A stretch of DNA of 64,000 nt from Dichetophora obliterata (GCA_963920525.1 OY986439.1:209033406-209097405); one strand, 5' to 3'. Positions 1-11,800 are shown, counted from the stretch's first letter. A program made the numbers and translations. Notes: a model not told the origin generated them from the letters alone.

Positions 1-209
1 ACGCTGCAGCCGCCAGCACATTTCCGTTCAGCAAGTTGGCGCTAGTTTTGTGAGATTTGGTGAAAATTTGTGCAGTTGTGATACCAAAAAAAAAATTAAA
101 ACAAAAAATGCACGCATGTGCAACACTGTGCAAAAGTTTTTTTGCAAATAAATAAAAAACAAAAACCCAACAACAATAACGTCAAATACAACGGAAGACA
201 CTCAGAGCG
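1..209 (+). other. candidate 5' UTR exon ending at a splice donor
   Basis: The first ~210 bases lack long poly-T runs and end in a CAA/AAC-rich stretch (AACAACAATAACG) of the kind common in insect 5' UTRs. A good donor, GCG|GTAAGG, has its GT at 210-211, and AT-rich intron-like DNA follows. There is no long open frame, so any exon would be non-coding. No promoter can be seen because the window starts here. It could equally be ordinary intergenic DNA with a chance donor. Confidence 0.25.
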
Positions 210-788
210 GTAAGGAGTCAATTTGTATGAATGTGAGTGAGCAAGAGTTGCCAACATAAAAGCCAACTGAGTTTAAGGGAAATGTGATAAACATTTTTTT
301 CAAGTGAGCGTCTTAATTGGCGCTTAATGTTAAATGCCTAAAGGTATGCAGTATTTTATGAGACAACGCTGCGAGCAATTAAATTAATAGAAAAGTTTAG
401 AAAAAAAATCATTTCCTATACTACACAGAATTTTTAAGGCTGCGTTTTTCAAGGAACATAATTACATAAGTTTACTTTTGGCTGTTTTATAGGTAAAAAA
501 ATTGTGCTGCTAGTTTAAACTTTAAGCTCTAGATGCAACCCTTTTTTGTTAATTAGTATTCTATTTCGCACCTAATTGGTATTTAAGAATATTCAAAAAG
601 CTTTTAAATCCTTAAGCTATGACTTAAAAATAATTTTTGGAATTTTAAGCTTACTTAAAAGATTTGTAAAGTGATGTCAAGTTTGTGAGGGAAACCAATA
701 TTGTAACCTTAGTAGTGAGTTTAACTTGCAGTGCCTAAAAATAGGCAAAGAAATTTGAGAAAATAAAGTTTGTGCCAAACCGCAAACC
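210..788. other. AT-rich non-coding stretch, nothing recognised
   Basis: No coding signal, tRNA-like box, clear tandem repeat or paired inverted repeat was seen. Confidence 0.6.
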
Positions 789-1017
789 CAGTGGGCAAAA
801 GCAGGGCTTCAAAGTGCTGCTAGCAGGCCATCAAACGGATTTTTTTAGCCCTTCCGCACTCATATCCAAGTCCATTAACTTTTTTATATGAAACGCGAAC
901 ATTTTCTAGGCCTTCCTATCTCGTGACTCTAAATAGGCCTGCTAAAAAACACTTTTTGAGAATGCACGTTAGAAAGAAAAACAATATAAATATAAACTTG
1001 TAATAAAATACTACAGA

Positions 1018-1090
1018 CCATTTTCAGATTTGAACCAACGTCCTCTCTTGTGGCGGTCCGACACCTTATCCACTCGTGAACCGTCGTTGC
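1018..1090 (-). repeat. tRNA-like sequence (degenerate, Ser/Leu-type D arm)
   Basis: On the minus strand a B-box-like GGTTCAAATC (1027-1036) lies downstream of a D-arm-like CGAGTGGATAAGGTG. This resembles the A box of long-variable-arm tRNAs (Ser/Leu). The T stem pairs only partly and the anticodon stem is unconvincing, so I do not call a functional tRNA. It is probably a tRNA pseudogene or the head of a tRNA-derived SINE. A second tRNA-like B box faces away from it about 115 bp downstream. Confidence 0.4.
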
Positions 1091-1091
1091 T

Positions 1092-1172
1092 AAAAAAATG
1101 TTGGCTTATTTTGCATCTTTGGAAATGAAAGTAAGCTTTCGGAAGCGCAGGTTCGAGACCCAGCGTGGACAA
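1092..1172 (+). repeat. tRNA-like B box with following poly-T
   Basis: A canonical-looking B box, GGTTCGAGACC, sits at 1150-1160, followed by A-rich then T-rich runs that could serve as a Pol III terminator. The upstream half has no good A box or acceptor stem. It is probably a fragment of a tRNA-derived repeat, divergently placed relative to the minus-strand copy at 1018-1090. Confidence 0.3.
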
Positions 1173-2387
1173 AAAAGTTTTTTGTATTTTTTTTTAAAAA
1201 TCTACGTTTTTTTAAAAGTTTTCCTGTGCATTTGGCAAATTTTTTTTTATTTGTTTTGTAAAATTTATTCATGCTCATATTCTATAAAATATATAAGAAC
1301 CCTGCAAACCATATTAGTTTTTAAAGACTCTTTTATGACTCATTTGCAGGCGCCTGAGCCCTCATAATCAGCTCTTATATGTTTAAAAAAAGAGCATTTT
1401 TTCCGTTGAAAGTGGTCCCTCTTTAAGAGCTCAAATAAAAGTACAAAATGATACTTTTTTGACTCTCAAAAGTAGTTTATTAGGACTCCTAATAGATTCT
1501 TTTATGAATCTTATATTGGCATTTTAAGAATCATATAAGACTCTTCAAAATTTCAGAAAAGTGCTAGTTTTCCTTTGAAACTGGTTGCTCTTATGAGGCA
1601 TCAATATGCATCTTAAAAGACTCTTTTATGATTCTTTTATTTTCTATATATTTCTTCATAAAATAATCATAAAAGTGCCGAAAATGGGCTTGTTTTTTTA
1701 ATTTAGTCACTTTTTATGATTTTTTTATGAAGGAAAAAAGTGTCAGAAAACGCGGATTACTCCCTAAAATTTTTCCGCTCTTCCGCTTTTCCGCTGAAAT
1801 ATTAAGTTGTAAGCATATTACGATTTCCGAACCGAATGAAATATTTTAAACTTAATGTGAATGAACAGTATTTGAAAGCATGCTTTTTTTTTAAATTTCT
1901 ACTCCGAAAATGCTTCCAATTGGGATGTTTTTAGGACCTCATTTTTTTGAAAATACAGAAAATACACAAAAAATCTCATATTCAGGAGGCTTTTTACAAA
2001 ACACTCCTAAATGTGAGCTCTTTCAGATCTCAAGACTGAAATACTCCAAAAACAATCCGAAATATGTTTTTTTCAGGAGTGTACGTTATGAAACTAGAAA
2101 AATATGTAAAATGTTTTTTACATTAAAGGACCGTTACAATCGAAAACTGAAAAAATTTAATAAAACTTTGTATTATACGAGTTTTTATTATACTTATAAA
2201 ATTTCAACTTTTGTTAAAATTTTTCAACTTTTGTCACCATTTTTTAACTTTTGTTGCCATTCATCATGTTTGCTGCCATTTTTTAAATTCAAGTTGAGAT
2301 CAGCTCTCAGTACTCTCACAATATAAATTTAAACATTTTTTCTCTCTATTGTGGAGGCTTAAACGAATTTTAACTAACATTTAATTT

Positions 2388-2475
2388 TTCAGTCGTGGTA
2401 GACCTTTTGGCGGAAATGCCCATATGTTATGAGTTAGAATTCGGAGACCTGCGTTCAAAACCTAACTCAGACCAA
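2388..2475 (+). repeat. tRNA-like / SINE-like fragment
   Basis: A B-box-like GCGTTCAAAACC (2451-2462) is embedded in a segment where GAGTTAG (2431-2437) can pair perfectly with CTAACTC (2462-2468). It is followed by an A run and a long T run, as at 1092-1172. The upstream part (GGTAGAC...GGAAATGCCCAT) resembles a motif in each unit of the tandem array at 33.2-35.5 kb. The function is unknown. Confidence 0.3.
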
Positions 2476-2838
2476 AAAATTTTTTTTTGATTTTTAATTT
2501 AGATTTTTTTTAAATTTTTGATCATTTATAATTTTTTAATTTTTTTTTAAAACTTTTATAATTTAAAATAATGTAAAAAGACTTAGAACCTGAAAAAGGT
2601 AGGCCTTACAGAAGCACTCATCAATACATGATCATGGAAGGTATTTTGACGCCAATAAAAGCACTACTAGGATGCCTTCTTTGGCATAACACTAGTTGAT
2701 GTGCCCACTGGGAAGTATCTAAGGCCCACAAATACCAAGATAAGCTAATTTTTTACAAACATACTCATTTTATTTTGCACCGAAAAGTAGGCTTGATTTG
2801 TTAGCAAATGACAGGTAGAGCAAAATGTAATACAATTT

Positions 2839-2979
2839 ACTGCATCTTTATGTATAACAAAACGATGACGGAGCGTGATGCGAGACATGGTAAGCAATAT
2901 ATTTTTCCACATCAAAAATACTGTTGCTCATTTCTTTCACGACGTTCAGCCTTCGTTTCGTTATACATAAAGATGCAGT
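2839..2979. mobile_element. hairpin MITE, family 1 (141 bp)
   Basis: The arms at 2839-2865 and 2953-2979 are inverted repeats of each other (outer core ACTGCATCTTTATGTATAAC). Weaker pairing continues inward, so nearly the whole element can fold into one hairpin. It shares TGTATAACGAAA-type sequence with the hairpins at 3131-3252 and 6251-6373. No coding content. The target duplication is not resolved. Basis: seen in sequence; the MITE label is inferred from size and fold. Confidence 0.6.
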
Positions 2980-3130
2980 TGTTGAAGCTTTTGTTTGAAA
3001 TCGAGTACATCCTTTTTATTTCGGTTAAACTAGTTAGCAAAATCGGAAATTCTTTCTGCCCACCATATCTCACTATGATTTTATCCTTAATTTTTGACCA
3101 CCAAACATGAAAATCACGTTTACTGCTATA

Positions 3131-3252
3131 TTTTGTATAGCGAAAACGCATACCAACTACAAATAAGACACGAGAAACAATACTTTTTTCTATACCAAAT
3201 TCTATTCCTTCTCATGTCTTGCTTGTCGTTGGTTTGCTTTTTCGATACAAAA
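3131..3252. mobile_element. hairpin MITE, family 1 (degenerate copy)
   Basis: The left arm (3131-3182) and right arm (3202-3252) are imperfect inverted repeats with a ~19-nt loop. The arms carry the same order of motifs as the copy at 6251-6373: GTATA, CGAAAA, CCAAC, AAGACACGAGA, CAATA. More mismatches than the 6.3-kb copy suggest it is older. Confidence 0.6.
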
Positions 3253-4109
3253 AATTAGGCGATTAAACATTTTTAAATGTTAGTGTTTTCGAGATATAAA
3301 TTTTTGAAAATTTTTTGAAAATTTTCGGAGCTTTTCTGACGTTTTCAACTATATCTTGAGTTTTAATTGACCGATTTTAATCCTTTATTTTGACAACATA
3401 AAAATGTTTATATCAAAATCGTTAATCTGGACAAAGCCACAAGTAATAGCTTATATTAAATATATATTATAAATGAGGAAACCGCAGTTGTTTTTGGTGA
3501 CTTTTTTTATCAATCTCCATAAGACAATACATGTCAAACGAAATTAAAAATATTTCTTGTTTTGTTTTATTTTGTTTTGTTTTGGAGCCCATCAATGCAT
3601 TTAAAGGTATCTCACTTTTCGCCTTGCTGTAAGCTTATCTGTTTTTTTGTTTTTTTGTTGCTCAATAGCAAAAAAGAGAGCAGTAGAGAGCAACATAAAG
3701 TTTATTGAAACACTCTCAACACAAACGAGTTCGAAAAAAACGATTAAGCAATGCGTGGCAGCTGGAATGATTTAATAAATAACTTAATTAAATTTCAAAA
3801 GGAAACCACTCCTAAAAAGTACTGTAGCATAAATATGATATTTTAAAACTTTTTTCATAAAAATCTTTATCATAAAAATCGGCCCAGTACTTTTAGAGTT
3901 TACTTGGAACAAAACAAAAAATTTCACTTCAATATTATATAATAGTATCGATTGGTCATTTCAGCCATGGGAAGGACTTTGACCGAGCTTCTATTGATCA
4001 ATTGTATTTTGTGAGTAATAAAATGTTTGGACACAAATGATCGAGAACTGAACTAAATAGTTGTCTGACTTAAGAGTCTGCATTAATTCCTGTAGTATAA
4101 TTGGTGACG
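3253..4109. other. AT-rich non-coding stretch, nothing recognised
   Basis: Only short T-rich runs and a TTTTG-type tract near 3558-3585. No gene or element was identified. Confidence 0.55.
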
Positions 4110-4165
4110 GGACATAATCCCAAATATCAAATTTGTATCTAAATATCAAATTTGGGATTATGTCC
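4110..4165. repeat. AATCCCAAATTT palindrome, copy 1
   Basis: The 16-bp arms GGACATAATCCCAAAT (4110-4125) and ATTTGGGATTATGTCC (4150-4165) are perfect inverted repeats. A related palindrome lies at 6048-6087. Further AATCCCA-type matches near 4191 and 4255 suggest this is the core of a decayed element covering roughly 3.95-4.29 kb. The minus-strand open frame here is a chance frame. Confidence 0.55.
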
Positions 4166-4429
4166 GCTTTTTTGAGGAAAATCGAAAAAATTGGATTTGG
4201 GACTAGCCCAGTTTCAAAGAGGTCATAAGTTAAAAAAAAAAAACTGGTCGACGTAATCCCATAATAAATTTTATCATACAAAAATTGATTTGCCTTGTAC
4301 GGAATGGTGATAAATAAATTTCCCTACAAGGCAATCTCCCAAGCGAACAGGGAACTGTCTCCATATAAGCGTTGGATAAAAATAGAAGGAGTGCTCCTAT
4401 GATAATGCAATTTTGTATGCTTGATTAGT

Positions 4430-5010
4430 TTAAGCTAATTAAGAAAAATTTTAAAAATAGTTGAAATCGGTTAGACCCTAGGGGTACCTCCCACGGACCT
4501 AGATTAATTTTTTACTTGATTTTGTATGGGAGGTAAATACAAGAGTCGGTCGACAAAAACATAACAACTAACAAAAATTATATTTGACTATAACAGTCAA
4601 ATAGAGTTATAGATGTGCACATAAAATAATCGAAATCGCTTCAAACCTATTGGTACCTTCTTTGGACCTATATTAATATTTTACTTGATTTTGTATGGGA
4701 GGTACATATAAAAATTGGTCGATCTTAACAAAAATTCGTTAGAAGGGTAGTCAAATAGAATTATAGACGTGTACTGAAAATAATCAAAATCGGTTAAGCC
4801 CTACGGGTACCTCTTTTCGAACTATATTAATAATTTAACTTGATTTTGTATTGGAGGTACATACAAAGATTGACTGATCTTAACAAAAATTCTTTAAAAT
4901 GATGGTGAAATAGTGTAACAGATGTGTACTGAAATTGGGCGAAATCGGTTAGAACCTAGTGGTACCTCCCTAGGACCTATATTATTTTTGTACTTGATTT
5001 TGTATATAGA
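4430..5010 (+). repeat. tandem repeat, ~155-170 bp unit, four copies
   Basis: Four diverged units begin at about 4463, 4632, 4785 and 4941, each with AAATCGGTTAGACCCT-like sequence. Each unit then carries GGTACCTCC, a GGACCTATATTA block, ACTTGATTTTGTAT, GGAGGTACATA and TCAAATAGA. Spacings are about 169, 153 and 156 bp. No coding capacity. It is probably an old satellite-like expansion or part of a decayed element. Confidence 0.75.
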
Positions 5011-6047
5011 TTTTAAATTTTAAGCATTTAAAAAAAAAAATATAAATAAATATTTGTAGAACGAAGTAGAAAAAGTTAATTTCAGTTCCTAGTTGTATTA
5101 TATATTTATTTTGATAATAAAAAAATGGCACTTTTTATAGCATTGGTGGGTTTTTTATAAAATTTTTCAATTTTCATGAGCTTTCATTCAAATTTATGAA
5201 ACTTTTTTTATTTTCGATAATATAATAAATTTTATAAATAACTCTATAATTTTTTATAACAATGAGCTTTGTTTGGCTTAGTTTCGTTCAAAAATGGATT
5301 TTTGATAATTCTTTATATATAGTAAGCAAACGAAAATTTTGTCCGGCGCAAGGCTTTTTAAGTACAAGTCCAAACCTAATAAATTTAGTATGGTTTGGTA
5401 GGTTTAGATCTGTAGATGTGCACACTGGACTTTTTATTTCTTAAAAATTTATATGTTTTAAGTTATAGCGAGTTGAAGTTTGCATATAATTGTTGTTGTT
5501 GTGTTGCTTTTTCTCTTCTTAATTTCAGCATATGCCTAAAAATATGTGAGGTATTTAGCGCCACCTATCGGCTAATAGCTATGAAACTGTTATACTGACG
5601 AATAATATTTTATAATTTTACAGCTTAAACTATGAATTGATATATTCAATATCAAAGTGACACTGGAATGATTTCTTACAGTTGAAAAAAGATATCTAAA
5701 TTGTTGGTCGGAAAATTTTTTAATTTTTAAAAATTTACACAAAAATTTAATAAGAGATATCGCGTATATTGCAAAAAGGCATGCAAAAGGCCAAAATGCA
5801 TTTCATTTCAATTTTGATCAGTTGAAAATCTATTCAATAGCGCAATAAAAATATGTAATATTGCTCTAATTTTTTGGATTATTAATAATAAAACAATTAC
5901 CTGTTGATTGATACCAAATTTGTTGGATTTCGAGGCACAACATTTTTTGATTTTTGTCTACTGGACAGTTCACTGTGAAGAGGTTAGAACTGTCGTTTTG
6001 TGTTGTGACCGCACAATCCAATTTTTGGGATTATGTTCGAAAAATAA
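5011..6047. other. AT-rich non-coding stretch, nothing recognised
   Basis: No repeated unit, tRNA-like box or coding signal was seen. Confidence 0.5.
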
Positions 6048-6087
6048 GGGGACGCAATCCCAAATTTGAAATTTGGGATTATGTCTC
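6048..6087. repeat. AATCCCAAATTT palindrome, copy 2
   Basis: The arms GGGACGCAATCCCAAATTT and AAATTTGGGATTATGTCTC are nearly perfect inverted repeats with a ~2-nt centre. The sequence is related to 4110-4165, and a further TTTTTGGGATTATGTTCG lies just upstream (6023-6040). Confidence 0.55.
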
Positions 6088-6250
6088 TTGAGACTATGTA
6101 TGTCCTGTCTCGATTAGAAATTGTGGATCGAAGTCTGCAATATTGAAAAAGTTTAAAAATTGTCGAACAGTGAATAATAGAGCTTAATAGCACCTGAAAG
6201 TATGCAATAGTAAAAAAAAAGAATTCTCAAGACTTTTATTTAGTGCTTTA

Positions 6251-6373
6251 TTCTGTATAACGAAAATGCACACCAACGACAAGCAAGACACGAGAAGCAA
6301 TAGAATTTCGTATAGAAAAAAGTATTGCTTCTCGTGTCTTGCTTGTCGTTGGTGTGCTGCTTCGTGATACAGA
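6251..6373. mobile_element. hairpin MITE, family 1 (best-preserved copy)
   Basis: The arms at 6251-6301 and 6324-6373 form a long hairpin with a ~22-nt loop. About 35 consecutive base pairs are perfect, running from GCACACCAACGAC through CGAGAAGCAATA. The outer ends read TCTGTAT and ATACAGA. Such a stem is long enough to be a small-RNA precursor if transcribed, but that is not shown. Related copies are at 2839 and 3131. Confidence 0.7.
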
Positions 6374-6664
6374 TTAATGCCCTTAGAATATAGTTGTGTG
6401 CGCTCAACAGAAACTTAACCCATTTCAATGTTCAAAGATAACATGTCGCAACTAAGTTGAGCAAATTTATAGCAGTAGCAACAACTACAACAACAAATAC
6501 ACGAACATAAACATTGTTTTCCTACCATTTGCAGGGTAACCATCATCAATCAAAAAATTTTATAGCTTTTTTATCTAGCCAAGGCTAACTTCAAGTGGTA
6601 TCTGTTTTCCCCTGCTCTCTTTCTGCACAACTGTGCTATTGTTGTTATTGTGTTTTGAAACTAT
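6374..6664. other. non-coding stretch, nothing recognised
   Basis: Contains short CAACAA-type runs only. Confidence 0.5.
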
Positions 6665-6861
6665 GTATGCATTAGGGAGTCCAATCAAGGAAGCTTTAAT
6701 CCCGGGATTGATCTCAATAATCCCGGGATTGATTCGGAATTGAAAACTTTAAGAAGTAAATAATTCAAAACGTTTTTAATACCATTCCTTATTATTTATT
6801 ACTTGAAACAAAAAATGTAAATGAATTAATTTATAAAGCAACAAAAAAAAAACAAAACATT

Positions 6862-7127
6862 CGCCCTTATTCTTGAACCCGCACTCGCTCTCAAAACGAC
6901 GTCGAAACAAAATTGTTGTATTCTGGAAACTTTAAATTTCAACGTTGAGATCTCCAGCGATTGTTCATGTCAATTGTTGAGCAAACGTCGTCAAATAAAT
7001 ATTTAAATTTTTGATCGAATATAAATTAAAATTTTTGATCGTCGAAATGATCTTCGACGATAATTCATTGGTGAAAGCGAGCTCTCGACGACGATATTAA
7101 CTCGACGCGGATTCAAGAATAGGGGTG
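6862..7127. mobile_element. nested TIR MITE (266 bp) inside the hAT element
   Basis: The terminal inverted repeat is CGCCCTTATTCTTGAACC on the left, with the matching CACCCCTATTCTTGAATC read inward from the right. The segment is richer in CGACG-type sequence than its surroundings. ATT follows the right end and precedes the left end, a possible 3-bp target duplication. No coding capacity. Confidence 0.6.
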
Positions 7128-8368
7128 ATTGTTAAAAAACAAAAAACACATGAACAATATTAATGACTAGCAAAGTTGTATTAACTTAAATAACAAAAAA
7201 TAAGAAAATAAAATAGAATACAATTTTAAGTATTATTATACAATGTTAAATTTTTTTTGCGACACCGCACAGTGAGCTTTTTTAATTTAAGGATGACATT
7301 TAGGTTTTTTTTAAATTTTTATAAAAAATATTTTTATTTGTCAGATTATTAAACATGTATTATGAATGTGGTATTAAAAACTTGATGTATTGTATGGTTT
7401 TTTTTTATAAAATTCATCAAAGTTTAAAATTTTTTTAACAAAAATAAGCTCAATAAAACCCAAAAAATAAAGTCAAGTTTAAACAATAATAACTTCGAGC
7501 ACAAAGCATATTTCAAGGTTTTGTTTTTTGGACTTTTTTTATGCCTTAATCACCATTGAATTTAATATAAAAAACAATAAAAAATGTCAATAAATAAAAA
7601 TAGAAAAATCGTTGAAATATGACTGTAAATTTGTCAAGGAATAAAAATTTAAGTAAAATTTAGTAGAAAATATCTAGCTAATTAAGCATTATTCAAGTCA
7701 AAGACTATAACTGTCCTAGAATATCATACTTCTACCTTCTGTTTCTGTAAAAACCTGCTGCATCCAGCTGCATCTAGCTGCTGATAAGAAAAACCACTTA
7801 ATTTGAAAAAGTCTTAAAAATCAAATTTTGCCCTAAAATACACCGATTTCCAAGACAATTTGTAGGTACTCTTAAATTTGAAGAAAAATAAAATAGAATT
7901 CATAATTTAAAACAAGTTGTTACCCTATTTTGTATTAGCAACCATTTTAAAAAATTTTTTAATTTCGTTAATTTGGTAATTTTGTTTTATAGGAGACATA
8001 TCTAAGAGTTATCCGATTTGAAATACTTTTAGCATGACGTTTAAGTGAAGTTAAATAAACATAAATAAGCAATTTTATGCCGGTTTTTTTTTATTAAAAA
8101 AAATATGGTTTGTATGTAAAAATAACCTAGAATTTTAATTTTTTTTGTGGTGTTACTTAATTAAGGCTAAAACTCATTTGCACAAAATTTCATGGCTCTA
8201 GCTTCTATAGTTTCTAAGATAATGCAAAACTGCATTCTAAAAAGCGCACTGTGAACCGTTGGCTTGTTTTTTGTATTTAAAGCAAATTGAGCTTAGAAAA
8301 GACTTTTCAAAATTAAATTTTTTTGTTTTAATTATTTTTTAAGTAATACATTAGCGGGTCAACGCGTC

Positions 8369-8660
8369 TTATTTTTTACTAGAGAGATTTGTTCGGATAT
8401 TATTACCAATACAACCCGCTGATGAGAAGCACCGTTCTGATTCTATGCTATTTGGAGAAACAGTTTTACAATAATCGCAAGCAATAAGTAAGTTTTGATA
8501 ACGATTGCCTTCACCACAAAACAAAATTATTACCTTAGTCAAAATATCTGACAATTTTGAAATACATTGCTGACTTCCGGATGTTGCAAATTCTTCTTGG
8601 AAAGTTTTTGCTCCAGTGATTCATACTCCTCGTCCTTACAATCTTTTTCAGCCACAAAAA
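8369..8660 (-). pseudogene. hAT transposase C-terminal (dimerisation) fragment
   Basis: The minus strand encodes a block reading SIESERCFSSAGCIG followed by NNIRTNLSSKK, which matches the conserved hAT C-terminal dimerisation region (typically S.ERxFSxAG...R..L....LDALxxL). Directly after SSKK there is a stop, and the next codons read DALTR, so a single nonsense change breaks the motif. Upstream on the same strand (to about 8660) a short frame with EYESLEQKLSKK may be more of the transposase, but it carries another stop. It lies within the hAT element 6673-8823 and supports the superfamily call. It is not functional as it stands. Confidence 0.75.
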
Positions 8661-8831
8661 TTTTTTTCTAATTCTATATTCATATCAACTTAAATTGAAG
8701 TTTTTGCATTTACATGAATATTTGTTATATAATTTTTTTTATTAAAATCCCGGGATCCCGGAAAGAAAACCTTCGAATTAAAAGGCGCTGCATTTGTCCG
8801 GGATCCCGGCATTGACTTCCCTAGTATGCAT

Positions 8832-11800
8832 GTATAATATTGTTTTATTGTTTCATTCTTCTCTTTTGCTACTATTTGTGCATGTATATAAACTAAACTT
8901 GTACACTTACAAGTTTTTCAAAACATTTCCCAATTCAAGCCATTTGATATCCCTTTTTTTTCTAGCTAAACGTTTTATTACTTTATTTATTTTTTTATGC
9001 TCCTCTCGTTAAAGCTAACTTAAGTATTTTGGCACATATTTTTGTGTTATTGTTTCTTCGTCATATCCCACTGTGCAAAATTTTCTTACTTATTACCAGA
9101 GTGACCGAGTAAATTCTTAACATCCGCTCGTTGACAACGGAAATAAAATGAGTACAATATTTTTATGACGTCAGTGATTTTTTGTAGGAGGGTCCACTAT
9201 ATTTAGTTGTTGGAAGTGTGTATACTTATGTGTGTATGTATGTCTATGCGTCTTCCCCGTTTTCTCTCTCTTTCTCTCCTGTGCCTTAACTCGTCCTCTC
9301 GGTGTAATTGTTTTAGTAATTTAGTTAATTGAAGAATTTTGGTTTATGTTGTTGAAGCTGTAGAGTGCTCGTAAATGGAATTGTACAGCTTATTTTTGGT
9401 TTTTTGTCAGTTATTAGTGTGAAAAAAATCGAATTAAAAAAGAATCATGTGAATTTTCCAGGGTATGATATGTTGGCATCCTTGGAATCTAAAATTTTTT
9501 CTAAAAAAAAAAATCATTTATATATTTTTAAGATTATTGAAGTCATTTAAGGTGAGAAACATAGTTTTTCCGATTTTTTAAAAATGTTCTTGTGTTCGAA
9601 GTGCCAGAAACAGGCACTTTGAAAATTTTTGGGAAAAAGCTAAGCTATTGAAAGCTATTACTTTGGTATCCAAATTTTGGTTTTTTTAATTTTTTGCACA
9701 AACAGCTCACAACTATCTTTAATTAATTTTTCGGTGATTTTTTCAAAACTTGCATTTTTAAATTTCTTTGAATTTTTTCGTAAAATACCCAAACTCGAAA
9801 TTTCCAAAAATGTACACTTCTACAGAAAAATTTCATAACGAGCAGGTTATTTAACGTAATGCCACAATTTTTTGTATCTGTTTTGAATATAGTTTAAGAA
9901 AATATTTCCACAACATTTCAATGAAATTTTTTTAAATTTAGATTTTTGCGATTTTTTTAATACAACAAGGAAAAAAATTAGATTTTTTTCGAAAAGTAAA
10001 AAATCGCAACTCTAGTAGTTTTGTCTAATGTTCCATGTTTGAGAGCACATTTTGAAGAAAAATTAATTAAAAAACGAGACGCGCACCAGTTATTTTAAAA
10101 TATGCACTTAAAAAAAGGTTATTGAGATTTTTTAGAAAAAAGAGCACCTTTTCCACACATAAATCATATTTTCAACTTAAGGTCGTAAGCGGCACGTTTA
10201 AATATCAATATTTTTTTCTGAAAATGTCACAGTTTACTTCTGTTTAGTAAAGAAATAAAACCCCGGTCCGTAATTTGCTACTTTCGAAAAAAAATAAGGG
10301 CCACTTTAATGAACATATTATTCATTATGACGGAATTTTGGGAAATTATTTAAAATGACTCATGACGAGTAACATATCATAATTGTTGTTTTTAGCCTCT
10401 AAAACACCTCCAAAAATACCTCTAAAATACACAGATCTCGTCGACTAACTCGCATAAACATCAAAATCAAGACTATTTTAAGGAAACGCTTTGCTTATGA
10501 CCTTTCAATCTGCCACTCAGTATTCAATTGTGCTCTTTCAATGGTGCTTATGACTGCAAATTCAATGACACACCGTCGTTCAATGATACGCTTTATATCC
10601 TATGCTCTTGAAAATTTTCTTTCAGAAACTTACAATAGTGACTAGCTGTTAAGTAAAAATTTAAAGCTTGCTTATATTGTTGTGGCTTTTATTTGCTCGC
10701 AACTTTTTTCTCTACAAAGCAATTTAAGGCCGAGAACAAAAAATGGTTACTTTTATCGCTTTGAAGTAAAGAGAGCGCAATGAACTCGGCCAACTATTAA
10801 ATCTGCAACCCTCATTCGACGCCCGCTTGGCGACTCGGCTGCCAAAGACTACTTTTTCTACTACTATTTTTTTGTTATTGTTTTTACAAGCAGTGCAGCG
10901 AAGCGACTAATAATATTGTTACAATTATTGTTATCATTCACAACGCATGCTCCGCTTACATTTTGGGCACTGATAAAATATACAAAAAGGAAACAGTTGA
11001 AAAGCGGCAGTCGCAGCAGAGTGTACTAGAAGTGGGGAGGGAAAAATGGGCACAGATAGATAGCAGCAACAACAAGAAATTTGCGCAGAGAATAAAAAAA
11101 AGCACATTTTCATGCTTTTATCTTTGTTGCGTAGCTTAAAAAAAAAATAACAACTCGCTCATTTAAATGTGATTTTATTGTTGTTGTTTTGATGTTTATG
11201 TTCTTATTGTTGCTGATGCTTTCATTGTTGTTGTTAATGTTGTTGATGTAGTTTGTCTGCTGATTACATTAAAGCAGTCATGAGAGCACAAAATAACGTC
11301 AAAGAACTGTCAAGTGAAGTTTAAGCATGCACGATGTTAACGAAAGATGCTGTTTTTAGTAAAAGAAAAACTTGAAATATTCAAGTGGCACAAAAAAAAA
11401 CAACATACATATTTTTACTTTTCATTAACTAAAATGAAGCATAGAGAGCAAAAAGAGCTCGAAATAATGCTTGAGAAAAATAAACTGATCGAAATTGTCT
11501 GAATTTATTTAATTATTTGTAACAACTGACATTCAATTTATGCAATAAAGTTGCTTCAGCTGGTCTAAATTTAAGAGCAAATCTTTCTCTAGAGCTTGTA
11601 AACCGGTCGAAATATACTTGGAGCATACTATTTTGGCTTCAGTATGTTTGATTTACTAACCTTATGTTTTCAAAAATTACATAAAAACTGGTCGAAATGA
11701 CCTTTAAGTTTATTTTTATGCCATTAAAGGCATTTTATATGGATCACGGAGTTGATTTTAAACCTTAACCTAAGCCAGCGTAATGTTTATTCTATATATA

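Larger units (their letters stand above)
789..2712. mobile_element. possible TIR-bounded element (CCCAGTGGGCA ends)
   Basis: An 11-bp sequence CCCAGTGGGCA at about 789 is matched by its reverse complement TGCCCACTGGG near 2702-2712. No clear target duplication flanks them, and similarity does not extend further inward, so chance is possible. Inside lie three tRNA-like B-box sequences and a thrice-repeated GACTCTTTTATGA-like motif (about 1327, 1495 and 1619). No transposase frame is visible. If real, it is a non-autonomous DNA element of unknown superfamily. Confidence 0.3.
6665..8831 (-). mobile_element. hAT-superfamily DNA transposon, decayed, with 8-bp TSD
   Basis: The element runs from 6673 to 8823 (about 2.15 kb). 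Its ends are TAGGGAGTCCAATC on the left and, read inward from the right, TAGGGAAGTCAATG. The 8-bp direct repeat GTATGCAT flanks it on both sides (6665-6672 and 8824-8831), the length typical of hAT. Subterminal CCCGGGAT-type motifs occur near both ends (about 6701, 6720, 8749 and 8798). A minus-strand fragment of a hAT transposase C-terminus lies near the right end. The rest of the coding region is not recognisable, so the copy is non-autonomous or degenerate. Confidence 0.85.

Noticed and set aside
1910..2326. 138-codon plus-strand frame
   Set aside because: AT-rich low-complexity composition, no domain or splice context; a chance frame.
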